Shown here piece after piece: positions 17,710 through 27,066 of a stretch of DNA of 44,068 nt. Source of the stretch: Aeromicrobium piscarium (GTDB lineage Bacteria > Actinomycetota > Actinomycetes > Propionibacteriales > Nocardioidaceae); NCBI RefSeq assembly GCF_007421815.1, contig NZ_VLNT01000021.1:1-44068 (forward strand). The letters run 5' to 3'. Made by a program: the position numbers and the translations under genes. The notes beneath the pieces were generated by a model. It was not told where the DNA came from. It searched no databases and saw only the letters and a program-made list of their open reading frames with translations. Position 1 is the first letter of the stretch. Every line of letters starts with the position of its first letter.

Positions 17710-18593
17710 TGGCGACGCGACCGGGACTGGGAAGAGGACTGGAGGCGCTCATCCCCACCTCCCGTGCGGCGGCACAGCGCGAGGGACTGGCCGAGGTCGA
17801 GGGCGCGCGGTTCGCGGACCTCCCGGTGTCGTCGATCCAGCCGAACCCGAAGCAGCCGCGGACGGTGTTCGACGAGGACGACATGACCGAGCTCGTCCAC
17901 TCCATCCGCGAGGTCGGACTGCTGCAGCCGATCGTGGTCCGCGAGCTCGGCGAGGACCGCTATGAGCTGATCATGGGGGAGCGCCGCTGGCGCGCTCACC
18001 AGAAGGCGGAGCTCGACACGATCGCCGCGATCGTGCGGCAGACCACCGATGAGGATCTGCTGCGTGACGCGCTGCTCGAGAACCTTCACCGCTCGCAGCT
18101 GAATCCCCTCGAGGAGGCCGCCGCCTACCAGCAGCTGTTGGAGGACTTCGGCTGCACGCACGACGAACTCTCCGACCGCATCGGTCGATCACGGCCGCAG
18201 ATCACCAACACGATCCGGCTGTTGAAGCTGTCCCCGGATGTGCAGCGCCGCGTCGCCGCGGGGGTGCTGTCGGCAGGCCATGCCCGGGCGCTGCTCTCGG
18301 TCACCAGTCCGCAGGTGCAGGACCGCCTCGCTCAGCGTGTGGTCGCGGAGGGAATCTCCGTCCGTGCCCTCGAGGAGATCGTGCGATTCGGTGAGGAGGA
18401 GTCGACGCCGGCGGCGCGCAAGCTGAGCACACGGCCCACCTCGCCGAAGGTCGCGGAGCTGTCGAGCCGGCTGTCGGATCACTTCGACACCAGGGTGAAG
18501 GTGCAGCTCGGCAAGTCGAAGGGCAAGATCAGCATCGACTTCGCGACCATCGACGATCTCGAACGTATCGTCGGCCTGATCAATCCCGAATAG
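17709..18593 (+). CDS. parB: Chromosome partitioning protein ParB
   Basis: 294 residues. Clamp-forming CTPase that binds parS and spreads. The N-terminal ParA-interaction motif is [10 protein letters not shown] (7-16). The CTP-binding domain has [17 protein letters not shown] and the box GERRWRA (90-96). [20 protein letters not shown] leads into the helix-turn-helix [20 protein letters not shown]. The dimerisation domain is at the end ([23 protein letters not shown]). The ATG overlaps the parA TGA; AAGGAG lies just upstream. Confidence 0.97.
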   Translation: MATRPGLGRGLEALIPTSRAAAQREGLAEVEGARFADLPVSSIQPNPKQPRTVFDEDDMTELVHSIREVGLLQPIVVRELGEDRYELIMGERRWRAHQKAELDTIAAIVRQTTDEDLLRDALLENLHRSQLNPLEEAAAYQQLLEDFGCTHDELSDRIGRSRPQITNTIRLLKLSPDVQRRVAAGVLSAGHARALLSVTSPQVQDRLAQRVVAEGISVRALEEIVRFGEEESTPAARKLSTRPTSPKVAELSSRLSDHFDTRVKVQLGKSKGKISIDFATIDDLERIVGLINPE

Positions 18594-18622
18594 GTTCATT
18601 GACGGCAATAAGTCGATAAATA

Positions 18623-18662
18623 GATAAATCCCCTTGTAGAGAAATCTACAAGGGGATTTATC
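18623..18662. terminator. Bidirectional terminator between parB and trxA
   Basis: A perfect 18-bp stem, GATAAATCCCCTTGTAGA (18623-18640) with its complement at 18645-18662, closed by a GAAA tetraloop. It lies between the convergent parB and trxA genes and can serve both strands. It is unusually AT-rich for this genome, with an A/T-rich stem base instead of a separate U-tract. Confidence 0.85.
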
Positions 18663-18671
18663 GTCAGTAGA

Positions 18672-18998
18672 TCAGGAGACGTAGTCGCTGATCTCCGAGA
18701 GGATCGCGGACTTCGGGCGGGCGCCGACGATCGACCGCACGACCTCCCCGTTCTGGTACAGGTTGATGGTCGGCAGGCCGGTGACCCGGTACTGCGCGGG
18801 TGTCACCGGATTCGCGTCCGCGTCCATCTTGACGACGGTCAACGAGCCGGCATGCTCCTTGGCGATCTCCTCGAGGATCGGCGAGACCTGGCGGCACGGG
18901 CCGCACCAGGAAGCCCAGAAGTCGACGAGCACCGGCCCATCGGCCTTGAGGACCTTCTCCTCGAAATCAGCGTCGGTGACTGCGGCGATGTCTGCCAT
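18672..18998 (-). CDS. trxA: Thioredoxin
   Basis: 108-residue cytoplasmic thioredoxin. The active site is WCGPC (Cys32, Cys35) within VDFWASWCGPCRQ, with cis-Pro in VTGLPTINLYQNGE. It reduces protein disulfides and is recycled by the adjacent thioredoxin reductase. The ATG at 18998 is preceded by AAGGAG. It lies 20 bp after trxB, so the pair is an operon. In mycobacteria cwlM follows here; in this window parB is reached directly. Confidence 0.96.
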   Translation of the reverse strand: MADIAAVTDADFEEKVLKADGPVLVDFWASWCGPCRQVSPILEEIAKEHAGSLTVVKMDADANPVTPAQYRVTGLPTINLYQNGEVVRSIVGARPKSAILSEISDYVS

Positions 18999-19018
18999 GG
19001 GTACTCCTTCGGGTTGTG

Positions 19019-19990
19019 TCATTCAGTGAGGGCGGCGGCGGGAGCGGGCTCGCCCGCCTCCGCGAAGTCGGCGAGGTAGCGCTCGGCATCGAGGGCCGCC
19101 GAGCACCCGGTGCCCGCAGCGGTGATGGCCTGGCGATAGGTGTGGTCGACCAGATCTCCCGCGGCGAACACGCCTGGGAGGTTCGTGGCCGTGGTGCCGG
19201 GCTGGGTCAGCACATAGCCTTCGTCGTCGAGATCGACCTGGCCGGTCAACAGCTCGGAGCGCGGATCGTGCCCGATCGCGATGAACAGGCCGCTCACCGG
19301 AAGTTCACGGGTCTCCCCGTTGACCGTGTCGCGCAGCGTGATCGACTCCAGATTGCCGTCACCGTGGATGGCGGCCACCTCGCTGTTCCAGGCGAACTCG
19401 ATCTTGGGATTGTTGAGGGCGCGCTCGGCCATGATCTTGCTGGCGCGCAGCTCATCGCGGCGATGCACGAGCGTGACCTTCTCGGCGAATCGCGTGAGGA
19501 AGGTCGCCTCCTCCACGGCGGAGTCGCCACCGCCGACCACCGCGATCTCCTTGCCGCGGAAGAAGAAGCCGTCGCAGGTCGCACACCAGCTGACACCGTG
19601 GCCCGAGAGGGTGTCCTCGCCCTCGATACCGAGCTTGCGGTAGCCCGATCCCATGGCGAGGATCACGGCATTCGCTGAGAAGGTCCTGCCGTCGGCGAGC
19701 GAGACCGTCTTGACCGGCCCGGTGAGGTCGACCGAGGCCACGTCATCGGCGATCAGCTCGGCACCGAAGCGCTCGGCCTGGGCGCGGAACTTGTCCATCA
19801 GCTCCGGCCCCATGATCCCCTCGGGGAAGCCGGGGAAGTTCTCGACATCGGTGGTGTTCATGAGCGCGCCACCGGCGGTCACGGAGCCCTCGAACACCAG
19901 TGGGTACAGGTTCGCGCGGGCGGCGTAGACGGCGGCGGTGTAGCCCGAGGGGCCCGAGCCGATGATGATGACATTACGGACGTCGGTCAT
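19019..19990 (-). CDS. trxB: Thioredoxin-disulfide reductase
   Basis: 323-residue NADPH-dependent flavoprotein that reduces thioredoxin. The FAD-binding motif is [20 protein letters not shown] at the N-terminus, the redox site is WCATCDG (Cys136, Cys139), the NADPH domain has [15 protein letters not shown] and [12 protein letters not shown], and the C-terminal FAD motif is [17 protein letters not shown]. Full length. It is encoded just upstream of trxA and 69 bp downstream of the pseudokinase gene. Confidence 0.97.
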   Translation of the reverse strand: MTDVRNVIIIGSGPSGYTAAVYAARANLYPLVFEGSVTAGGALMNTTDVENFPGFPEGIMGPELMDKFRAQAERFGAELIADDVASVDLTGPVKTVSLADGRTFSANAVILAMGSGYRKLGIEGEDTLSGHGVSWCATCDGFFFRGKEIAVVGGGDSAVEEATFLTRFAEKVTLVHRRDELRASKIMAERALNNPKIEFAWNSEVAAIHGDGNLESITLRDTVNGETRELPVSGLFIAIGHDPRSELLTGQVDLDDEGYVLTQPGTTATNLPGVFAAGDLVDHTYRQAITAAGTGCSAALDAERYLADFAEAGEPAPAAALTE

Positions 19991-20059
19991 GTGTGGACTC
20001 TTCTGTCGAGGACGGAACTATCAGGGAGAACGGATGGAGCGGCGCAGACATTCCCGAGA

Positions 20060-21640
20060 TCAGCGACCGCGCACCGCGACCGCGCGGATCTCGCCACGGT
20101 ACTCGTCGTTGCCGACCTGTGGGAGCGAGCGAAGCCACACCACGACGTACCGGCTATAGGTGTCCGAGGGGAGGGCGATCGCGGCGTCCTCCCCGGCTCC
20201 GTCGAGCACCGCGACCTCGCGCAGCTCCGACAGGCTCGACGGGGGATCCTGCTGGGTCGACGGTGTCGTCAGGATGGAGACATCGGTGGGACTGCCGGCC
20301 AGCCGCAACTGCACTTGCTCCACTTGGGAGGCACGACCGAGGTCCAGCACCAGACCGACCCCGTCCTTCAATCGGCCGAGCGCGGGATCGCCATAGTACG
20401 TCGAGGTGTACCAGCCGGACTCGGCGTCATCGTCCAGGGCATTCTCGACCAGCTGCGGGTTCTCGGCACGGTCCGCGCCCTGCGGGTCGAAGTCGAGAGC
20501 TCGGTCGATCGGCAGCACGGTGGTCGGGGCGGTCGCCGTAGGCGTCGACTCGAGCGGCGGGCCGCCCTCGTGGGTGGCCTGCTGCACCAGGAGAGCGAGC
20601 ACGGCGACGATCGTGACAGTGCCGAGCACGCCCAGGAGCACCAGGCCGCGGTCGCCCCGTGCGGCGGCGCGCAGCCGGGCGCGCCCCCGCTCGGCTCGTG
20701 TCGGAGGAGCCGGCTCGAAGGCCTTGGGGCGACGCCGTGGGGGCGTCAAACCCGGCGGAGGCCCGGACGGCTCGATCACCGGATCGAGCCGTAGCAGATC
20801 CGGGGAGGACTGCCGTGCCTCGCCCGCGAAGGCGAGGGGCGGCTCATCGTCCTCGCCCACGAGGTTCAACACGTGGGCGATGTCGGCCGCGGTGGTGAGC
20901 GGGGCCTGGTGGTGACGGGGCGGTTGCCCCAGGATGCGATCGCAGACGGTGTCAATATCGCGGGCCACACCGGCGCGCACCCTGCGAGGTCGCAGCAGCC
21001 GACCGTGCTCGGTGGGGGCCGCGCGCAGGCCGTCGGTGTGCCCGCCGGGCCAGCGGCTCACCAGACAGGCATACAGGAGCTTGCCGATCGCCTCGACATC
21101 GGCGCGTTCGTAACCTGCCTTGTCGGCCTCGGAGATCTGATGGTCCGCCGGTGCCAGCGCTGTCGCCACGCCGAGCCCGACGATCCGTACGGCGCCCGAT
21201 TCCTTCAGGAGGATCTGATGGGGCGTGAGCCGACGGTGGTACACGCCGTGCGCGTGTGCGTGGGCGATCGCATCGGCGACCTCGGCGATGATCGTCACCG
21301 CTCGCCGGTTCGGGAGAGGAGCCTCCTGCAGCACCTGACTGAGCGGAACCGCCCGTGCCCACTCGCGGACGATGCCGTGATAGCCGTCGTCGTCCTCGAT
21401 GAGATCCAGCACCCGCAGGAAGTGATGATCGGTGACCCGGGTGGACTCGCGGGCGGCCTGTAGGAAGTTCGCGGCCCGTGGATCGCTCGCCGGCAGCAGT
21501 TCGAGCCGCACATTGCGATTGAGGACCTGGTCGTGGGCTCGCCAGTTCGAGCAGCCGAGCCGCTCGCTGACCAGGTCGTGGAGCTCATAGCGGTCGGCGA
21601 TCACGACCCCGGGCGTCAGGGCACGTCGTTCGCTCGTCAC
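20060..21640 (-). CDS. MurJ-associated pseudokinase with extracytoplasmic domain
   Basis: 526 residues. Residues 15-260 have a protein-kinase fold, but the catalytic residues are missing: the VAIK lysine site reads VRLELL (44-49), HRD is HRRLTPHQ (135-142, Asp lost) and DFG is VGLG (154-157). A Pro/Arg-rich juxtamembrane part is followed by one helix (about 332-354) and an extracytoplasmic discoidin-like beta domain (ESGWYTSTYYG, LVLDLGRASQVEQVQLRL). In M. tuberculosis the same pseudokinase and outer domain are fused to MurJ (Rv3910), where PknB phosphorylation recruits FhaA; here it is a separate gene 71 bp after murJ. The GTG start has AAGGAGG upstream, with a TAGGAT -10 at 21665-21670. Confidence 0.9.
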   Translation of the reverse strand: MTSERRALTPGVVIADRYELHDLVSERLGCSNWRAHDQVLNRNVRLELLPASDPRAANFLQAARESTRVTDHHFLRVLDLIEDDDGYHGIVREWARAVPLSQVLQEAPLPNRRAVTIIAEVADAIAHAHAHGVYHRRLTPHQILLKESGAVRIVGLGVATALAPADHQISEADKAGYERADVEAIGKLLYACLVSRWPGGHTDGLRAAPTEHGRLLRPRRVRAGVARDIDTVCDRILGQPPRHHQAPLTTAADIAHVLNLVGEDDEPPLAFAGEARQSSPDLLRLDPVIEPSGPPPGLTPPRRRPKAFEPAPPTRAERGRARLRAAARGDRGLVLLGVLGTVTIVAVLALLVQQATHEGGPPLESTPTATAPTTVLPIDRALDFDPQGADRAENPQLVENALDDDAESGWYTSTYYGDPALGRLKDGVGLVLDLGRASQVEQVQLRLAGSPTDVSILTTPSTQQDPPSSLSELREVAVLDGAGEDAAIALPSDTYSRYVVVWLRSLPQVGNDEYRGEIRAVAVRGR

Positions 21641-21711
21641 CGCATCCTCCTTCCGACCCCCCTCATCCTAGGCGTTCGCCCCATGCGTCGTGTCAGCCAC
21701 GCCCGAGAGCC

Positions 21712-23340
21712 CTAGCGCCGCCGCGACCCCACCAGGCTCGTGAGCACATAGCGCAGCTCGTTCATCCCGAGCACCTCCGCCATGAACAGATAGGTGACCG
21801 TTCCGACGCCACCCACGACGCAGAGTTGCGCGATGGCGGTCGTGGCGCCGCCGGGTGTCGGCTCGAACAACACCCAGACGAGGCTCGCGGCCACCATGAC
21901 GCCGCACATCATGAGGGTGAGCAACGCCATCTTCAGCAGGAACCAGGCCATCTCGTGGTCGACCAGTGTCCCGCCCACGCGCCGCGACAGCAGTGCGAAG
22001 GCGACCGCGAGACCGATCACATAGGCGAGGCTCCAGCAGACCGCGAGCACGGTGGCGACCCAGACGGGCTCGACGAGGCGCGTCGCCACGACGGCGGTGC
22101 CGAGGTTCACCGCCATGATCACCAGTTGGATCCAGAACGGCGTCCGCGTGTCCTCCATGGCATAGAAGCCGCGCAGGACCACGTAGTGGATCGTGAAGGC
22201 CACCATCCCGAGGGCGAAGGCGGAGATCGTCATCCCGATCGCCGGGTTCTCGCCGGGCAGGAGCCGGGCCAGCGACGGCCCGAGGACGCCGACGGCGACC
22301 GCGATGGGGACGACGAGGCTCACGACGAGCCGGAGCGTGCGCCCGATCTCGACGCCGACCCGGTCCACACGACCCGCGGCCGCATAGGCGGAGAGGGTCG
22401 GGATGATCGCGGTGGCCACGGACACGGTGATGATGCCGTGGGGCACCTGGGCGAGCAGGAAGCCGAAGTCGTACACGGTCGTGCCGGCCGCCGGGACGTC
22501 GCGCGCGCGCCCCTCACTGGTCGCTCGCACACCCAGCCGCGCGATGACGAAGAAGGCGATCTGATTGACGATGATGAAGCCGAGCGTCCAGGCGCCGAGC
22601 CGCAGCGTGTGCCCGAGCCCGACCCCGCGGAAGTCGAAGCGTGGCCGGTACCGGAACCCGACGCGCCCCAGGAACGGCACCAGCACGGCGGCCTGGATGA
22701 CGATGCCGAGCGTGGAACCGATGCCGAGCAGCAATGACTCGGTCGTGGAGAATCCCCCGGTTCCACCACGATCGGCGCCGAAGACGACGGCATAGATGCC
22801 GAGCACGACCAGGGCCGTCAGATTGTTCACGATCGGCGCCCACATCATCGGCCCGAAGCGCTCGCGGGCATTGAGGATCTGGCCGACGAGCACGAATGCC
22901 CCGTAGAAGAAGACCTGCGGCAGGCACAGGAGCATCAGCAGATAGGCCGACTGGCGCTGGGCCGTGAACTCCGGGGTGAAGAGATCGGCGTAGATGATCC
23001 GCATGATGAGCGGCACTGCCAGCATCAACAGGATCGTGGCGCCGAGGAGCACCAGCATGCCGAGGGTGATGATGCGGTTGGCGTACGCGTCCCCGCCATC
23101 GGGATCGTTGCGCATGGCCCGGACCAGCTGCGGCACCAGCACGACATTGAACACCCCGCCGGCGACGAGGATGTAGAGCGAGTTGGGTATCGAGTTGGCG
23201 GTGTTGAACAGATCGGCATTGAGTGCCGTGCCGATCACCGCGATCAGCAGGACCGAGCGCAGCAGTCCCGTCGCCCGGGACACGACCGTGCCGAGCGCCA
23301 TCCACGCGCTCGCGCGCGCCAATCGAGGAGCGTCAGCCAT
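21712..23340 (-). CDS. murJ: Lipid II flippase MurJ (MviN family)
   Basis: 542 residues with about 14 hydrophobic helices. It moves lipid II to the outer face of the membrane for peptidoglycan synthesis. The N-terminal family signature is visible in SAWMALGTVVSRATGLLRSV and NTANSIPNSLYILVAGGVFN. The protein ends shortly after the last helices, without the kinase-like domain fused to it in mycobacteria. The ATG at 23340 has GAGAG at 8 nt; an alternative ATG at 23346 lies too close to it. The start overlaps the end of the DUF6049 gene by 8 bp. Confidence 0.95.
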   Translation of the reverse strand: MADAPRLARASAWMALGTVVSRATGLLRSVLLIAVIGTALNADLFNTANSIPNSLYILVAGGVFNVVLVPQLVRAMRNDPDGGDAYANRIITLGMLVLLGATILLMLAVPLIMRIIYADLFTPEFTAQRQSAYLLMLLCLPQVFFYGAFVLVGQILNARERFGPMMWAPIVNNLTALVVLGIYAVVFGADRGGTGGFSTTESLLLGIGSTLGIVIQAAVLVPFLGRVGFRYRPRFDFRGVGLGHTLRLGAWTLGFIIVNQIAFFVIARLGVRATSEGRARDVPAAGTTVYDFGFLLAQVPHGIITVSVATAIIPTLSAYAAAGRVDRVGVEIGRTLRLVVSLVVPIAVAVGVLGPSLARLLPGENPAIGMTISAFALGMVAFTIHYVVLRGFYAMEDTRTPFWIQLVIMAVNLGTAVVATRLVEPVWVATVLAVCWSLAYVIGLAVAFALLSRRVGGTLVDHEMAWFLLKMALLTLMMCGVMVAASLVWVLFEPTPGGATTAIAQLCVVGGVGTVTYLFMAEVLGMNELRYVLTSLVGSRRR

Positions 23341-25399
23341 CGTCATCGCTCTCTGAGAGTCGCCGGAAACCGCGTCTCCGGAACCGGCGGCTCATCGCGA
23401 ACACGACGCCGGCGACCGCCACGCCCATCGCGACCCAGACGATCGTGCCGACCTGGCTCGACCGGACGTTGAAGGAGGCCTCGGAGCCGACGGGACGGTC
23501 ACCGGCCATGGCCTGTGCGGTGATCGTCGTCGAGTTCTGCCGCCCGAGGTCGATATCGGCGTTGACGGTGCGCCGCTCACCGGGAGCGACGTCGATCGGG
23601 TCGAGGCGGTTCGAGCTGAGCGCGGGATTGCCGGGGGTCAGCAGGATCGACACCGAGATCGGCAGCCGGGTGGGGTTGTTGACGGTGAGCGGGAAGCTCC
23701 CCTGACTGCTCGACAGGGTCACGGTCTCGGGGCCGAGCACCTCGATGCCCGCGAGGCTGCCGTTGCGTTCGACCGCCTGCTGCTCGGCGGAGCGGACCGC
23801 CCTCTCGGGAACGGAGCGCCACCGCACGGAGACCGCGGAGGCGAGTTCGCGGTCGGCCTGCGAGCCCTCGGCCGCGCCGGCACTCACGGCCGCGACCGCG
23901 TCCTCGGCCTCGAGCAGGTCAGCGGCCGCACTGAGCACCGTGGGAGACAGCGGCTCGGAAACTGGATTGGCGGGGAGTTCGCCGTCGTAGCCGTCCACTC
24001 CGCTGGTGACGAGACGATCCAGGGTGGTGCCTTCGACCAGCTCGTCTCCGCGGAGCGAGGCGGCCAGGGCGCTGGTGTTCGCCCGGGGCTCGGGGATCCA
24101 GTCCGGATCGACGAAGGTGACGGCATCCGCGGCGGACTCGGGGTCGGCCGCGCGGGAGAGGGTCGCGAGGGCGGCGCGGGTCAGCACACGCTGGCGCAGC
24201 GAGACGGTCGTCTCGACCTCGTCGGCGCTCCCCAGCGTGTCGTTGACGGCCAGCAGGGCGGGACCGTGTTCGGCATCGACGGTGACCAGGGATCCGTCGC
24301 GCTGGTCCCACTGCGGCAGAGCCGAGGCGCGCACGATCGTCGGGGCGTCGCCCTCGGCGCGATGACGTTCGAGCATCGCGTCGGTCACGCCCGTCTCCAT
24401 CGCCCACCGTGCGGAGCGGCCGGTGATGCCGTGTTCGTCCAGGGCCGACTGTGTGGCGGCGGCAACCTGCGGCGAGAGCTCGGCGGCGAGATCCGGGCGC
24501 TCGGAGAGCGCCGCCCAGTCCGGCCGGTCGTAGTCGATATTCCACACCGAGGAGCGGCGTGCCAGGGCCACGAGGTCGTCGTGGAAGGACTGCGCCTGCT
24601 CGCGGGCCTCGTCGCTCACATCGTCGAAGGGTCCCTCGCCGTCGGCCATGCGCTGGCTGGCATCGAGCACCGCGGGGTCGATGACGAGGCTCTGTGCCTC
24701 CACGGGCAGGGCGGCGGCGAGATCCAGCTGGCGGCGGAGCCTGCCGTTCTCACCGACGGCGGTCCGCAGGGTCTGGACGTCATCGGCCTCGTCGTCGCGG
24801 CGAGGGTCCAGGACGAAGGACCACACGAGCCCGCCGTCGATCGGCGACGCGGGGTGGTCGATCCACGGCAGGAAGGTGGTCGCCCGGGCCACCGAGTCCT
24901 GCGGTCGGACGCCGTCGGGGTCAGTGGCGAGCAGCTGCACGCCGACCGGATACACGCCGGGCGCCCCCGTGGGGCCGACCTCGTCGAGGGGGACGGAGAG
25001 GTCGTACCGGGCGGTGTCACCCGGGGCGATGTCGCCGACCTCGTCGAACAGGCCGATGGTCGTGACGCGTTCGCCGGTGTAGGTGCTCGAGCTCCGGACG
25101 GCCGTCTCGACCTGTTCGCGGGTGGTGAAGGGCGACCGCGCCATCACCAGATAGGCCTGGACCGAGCTCCATTCGCCGTCGGAGGTGTTCTCGATCCGCC
25201 CGGAGACCTCGATCGTCGCGTCGGTAGTCAGCTGGGAGGGGGTGAGCGTGTCGATGGTGACCGTGAGCCCCCCGCCCGGATCCTCCTCGTCCTCCGCTGC
25301 CTGGCTCGGGCTCGGAAGCAGCACGGTGAGCCCCAGGACGAGCCATCCGGCGAAGGCGGCCACGAGGGCGCGCCGGCGGCCGGCAGATCGGAAGCTCAC
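23333..25399 (-). CDS. DUF6049 family exported membrane protein
   Basis: 688 residues. It has a signal peptide (RRRALVAAFAGWLVLGLTVL, cleavage after PSQA) and a large extracytoplasmic region with beta-sandwich-like segments (LTVTIDTLTPSQL; SSSQGSFPLTVNNPTRLPIS). One C-terminal helix (GTIVWVAMGVAVAGVVFAM) and an Arg-rich tail FRRRGFRRL end it. It matches in position and architecture the actinobacterial family of Rv3909, always upstream of murJ; the function is unknown, but cell-envelope assembly is likely from context. The GTG at 25399 has a -10 TAGGAT exactly 6 nt before it, implying a leaderless transcript. Confidence 0.85.
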   Translation of the reverse strand: MSFRSAGRRRALVAAFAGWLVLGLTVLLPSPSQAAEDEEDPGGGLTVTIDTLTPSQLTTDATIEVSGRIENTSDGEWSSVQAYLVMARSPFTTREQVETAVRSSSTYTGERVTTIGLFDEVGDIAPGDTARYDLSVPLDEVGPTGAPGVYPVGVQLLATDPDGVRPQDSVARATTFLPWIDHPASPIDGGLVWSFVLDPRRDDEADDVQTLRTAVGENGRLRRQLDLAAALPVEAQSLVIDPAVLDASQRMADGEGPFDDVSDEAREQAQSFHDDLVALARRSSVWNIDYDRPDWAALSERPDLAAELSPQVAAATQSALDEHGITGRSARWAMETGVTDAMLERHRAEGDAPTIVRASALPQWDQRDGSLVTVDAEHGPALLAVNDTLGSADEVETTVSLRQRVLTRAALATLSRAADPESAADAVTFVDPDWIPEPRANTSALAASLRGDELVEGTTLDRLVTSGVDGYDGELPANPVSEPLSPTVLSAAADLLEAEDAVAAVSAGAAEGSQADRELASAVSVRWRSVPERAVRSAEQQAVERNGSLAGIEVLGPETVTLSSSQGSFPLTVNNPTRLPISVSILLTPGNPALSSNRLDPIDVAPGERRTVNADIDLGRQNSTTITAQAMAGDRPVGSEASFNVRSSQVGTIVWVAMGVAVAGVVFAMSRRFRRRGFRRLSESDDDG

Positions 25400-25405
25400 C
25401 GTCCC

Positions 25406-25411
25406 ATCCTA
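25406..25411 (-). promoter_or_regulatory. -10 box for a leaderless DUF6049-murJ transcript
   Basis: On the minus strand TAGGAT lies 6 nt from the GTG start at 25399, the spacing that puts transcription initiation at the start codon. There is no ribosome-binding site between. The same hexamer occurs upstream of the pseudokinase gene at 21665-21670. Confidence 0.5.
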
Positions 25412-25477
25412 GGGTGGCGTTGTCTGATGCCCGGACCGCGACGCCGAGGTCGGGCGACTCCACCCACCCCACCCTGG

Positions 25478-25590
25478 GCGGTGACTTACGCACCCCTCAG
25501 GTCCAGGGGCGGTGGGATAGGCACCTCTCGAGCGTGGCGACGGGTGCGTAAGTCACCGCTCATGCGGACGAGAGGTGCGTAAGTCACCGC
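25478..25590. repeat. Intergenic inverted/direct repeat cluster, 17-bp unit
   Basis: GCGGTGACTTACGCACC occurs at 25478-25494, and its exact reverse complement occurs twice, at 25543-25559 and 25574-25590. Smaller nested pairs are GCACCTCTCG (25521-25530)/CGAGAGGTGC (25569-25578) and CCCCTCAG (25493-25500)/CTGAGGGG (25593-25600). Several alternative stems are possible. It fills most of the 207-bp gap between the cca stop (16 nt away) and the DUF6049 start, so it could end cca transcription. In mycobacteria mutT4 occupies this position. Confidence 0.85.
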
Positions 25591-25606
25591 CCCTGAGGGG
25601 GTGGGG

Positions 25607-27034
25607 TCAGGACCTTGCCGCCCACCACGAGCGCAGCGCCTCGGACGCGTCGTCCTCGCTGAGCGGGCCGCGATCCATCCGCAGCTCCAGGAGGAACCGG
25701 TAGGCCTCGCCGACCTCGCGGCCGGGACCGATCTGGAGGATCTCCATGATCTGATTGCCGTCGAGATCGGGTCGCAGGGAGTCCAGCTCCTCCTGCTGGG
25801 CCAGCTGGCCGATGCGGCGCTCCAGGTCGTCGTAGGTGCGTTGCAGCCGGAGCGCCTTCTTGGCATTGCGCGTCGTGCTGTCCGCGCGGGTCAGGATGTG
25901 GAGACGCTCGAGCTCGGGTCCGGCGTCGCGGACATAGCGACGCACGGCCGCATCGGTCCACTGCCCTGATCCGTACCCGTGGAAGCGCAGGTGCAGCTCC
26001 ACCAGGCGGCACACCGCGTCGACGACGTCATTGGAGTACCGCAACGCACGCAACCGCTTGCGGGCGAGCTTGGCGCCCACCACATCGTGGTGATGGAAGG
26101 TGACGGTGCCGTCATCGGTGAACCGGCGGGTCTTGGGCTTCCCGATGTCGTGGAGGAGCGCGGCGAGGCGGATCACCAGATCGGGACGTTCGTCGAGGCG
26201 GTGCTCCAGATCGATCGCCTGCTCCAGCACGGTGAGCGAGTGCTCGTAGACGTCCTTGTGCCGGTGATGCTCGTCGCGCTCGAGGCGCAGCGCCGGCAGC
26301 TCGGGGAGCATCTGGTCGGCCAGGCCGGTGGCGACGAGCAGCCGCAGACCATCGACGGGCGATCCCGCGCACAGCAGCCGGGACAGCTCGTCGCGGATGC
26401 GTTCGGCCGAGACGATCTGCAGTCGCTCGGCGAGCTGGGTCATCGCCTCGACGACCTCGTCGCTGGCGGACACATGGAGCTGCGCGGTGAACCGCGCCGC
26501 GCGCATCATCCGCAGGGGATCGTCGGAGAACGAGAGCTCGGGAGCCACCGGAGTGCGGAGACGGCGGTCGGCGAGGTCCTCGACACCGTCGAAGAGGTCG
26601 ACGAACTCGCCATCGGGCAGTCGCACGGCCATCGCGTTGATGGTGAAGTCCCGCCGCGAGAGGTCGCCGTCGAGGGTGTCGCCGAAGGCGACGACGGGCT
26701 TGCGCGTCGCGGGGTCGTACTCGTCGGTGCGGTAGGTGGTGATCTCCAGCTGGTCGCCGCCCTTACGGGCGCCGATCGTGCCGAAGTCCCGACCCACATC
26801 CCACACGGCATCCGCCCAGCCGGCGAGGACCGCCTCGATCTGATCGGGCGTGGCGGAGGTGGCGAAGTCGAGATCGTGCACCGGCAGGCCGAGGAGGGCG
26901 TCGCGGACGGGACCGCCGACCAGCACCAGCTCGTGTCCGGCATCGGTGAAACGGGCGCCGATCTCGCCCAGCACCGGGTAGGTGGAGAGCAGGGATTCCA
27001 GGCGCCGGCGTTCGAGATCGGTCAGGTCGGACAC
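25607..27034 (-). CDS. cca: CCA tRNA nucleotidyltransferase
   Basis: 475 residues. Adds CCA to tRNA 3' ends, needed here because neither tRNA in the window encodes CCA. The nucleotidyltransferase core has LVGGPVRDALLG (about 39-49) and the metal-binding HDLDFATS (Asp54, Asp56), then RRDFTINAMA and the substrate motif SFSDDPLRMMRAARF. An HD domain carries LAALLHDIGKPKTR near residue 295. It is called pcnA in M. tuberculosis. I chose GTG 27034 (VSDLTDLERRR); TAGGCT 8 nt upstream suggests a leaderless or near-leaderless mRNA. An in-frame GTG at 27058 is possible. Confidence 0.94.
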   Translation of the reverse strand: MSDLTDLERRRLESLLSTYPVLGEIGARFTDAGHELVLVGGPVRDALLGLPVHDLDFATSATPDQIEAVLAGWADAVWDVGRDFGTIGARKGGDQLEITTYRTDEYDPATRKPVVAFGDTLDGDLSRRDFTINAMAVRLPDGEFVDLFDGVEDLADRRLRTPVAPELSFSDDPLRMMRAARFTAQLHVSASDEVVEAMTQLAERLQIVSAERIRDELSRLLCAGSPVDGLRLLVATGLADQMLPELPALRLERDEHHRHKDVYEHSLTVLEQAIDLEHRLDERPDLVIRLAALLHDIGKPKTRRFTDDGTVTFHHHDVVGAKLARKRLRALRYSNDVVDAVCRLVELHLRFHGYGSGQWTDAAVRRYVRDAGPELERLHILTRADSTTRNAKKALRLQRTYDDLERRIGQLAQQEELDSLRPDLDGNQIMEILQIGPGREVGEAYRFLLELRMDRGPLSEDDASEALRSWWAARS

Positions 27035-27066
27035 GGTACGCCAGCCTACCGGCCGCACGCGAAGAA

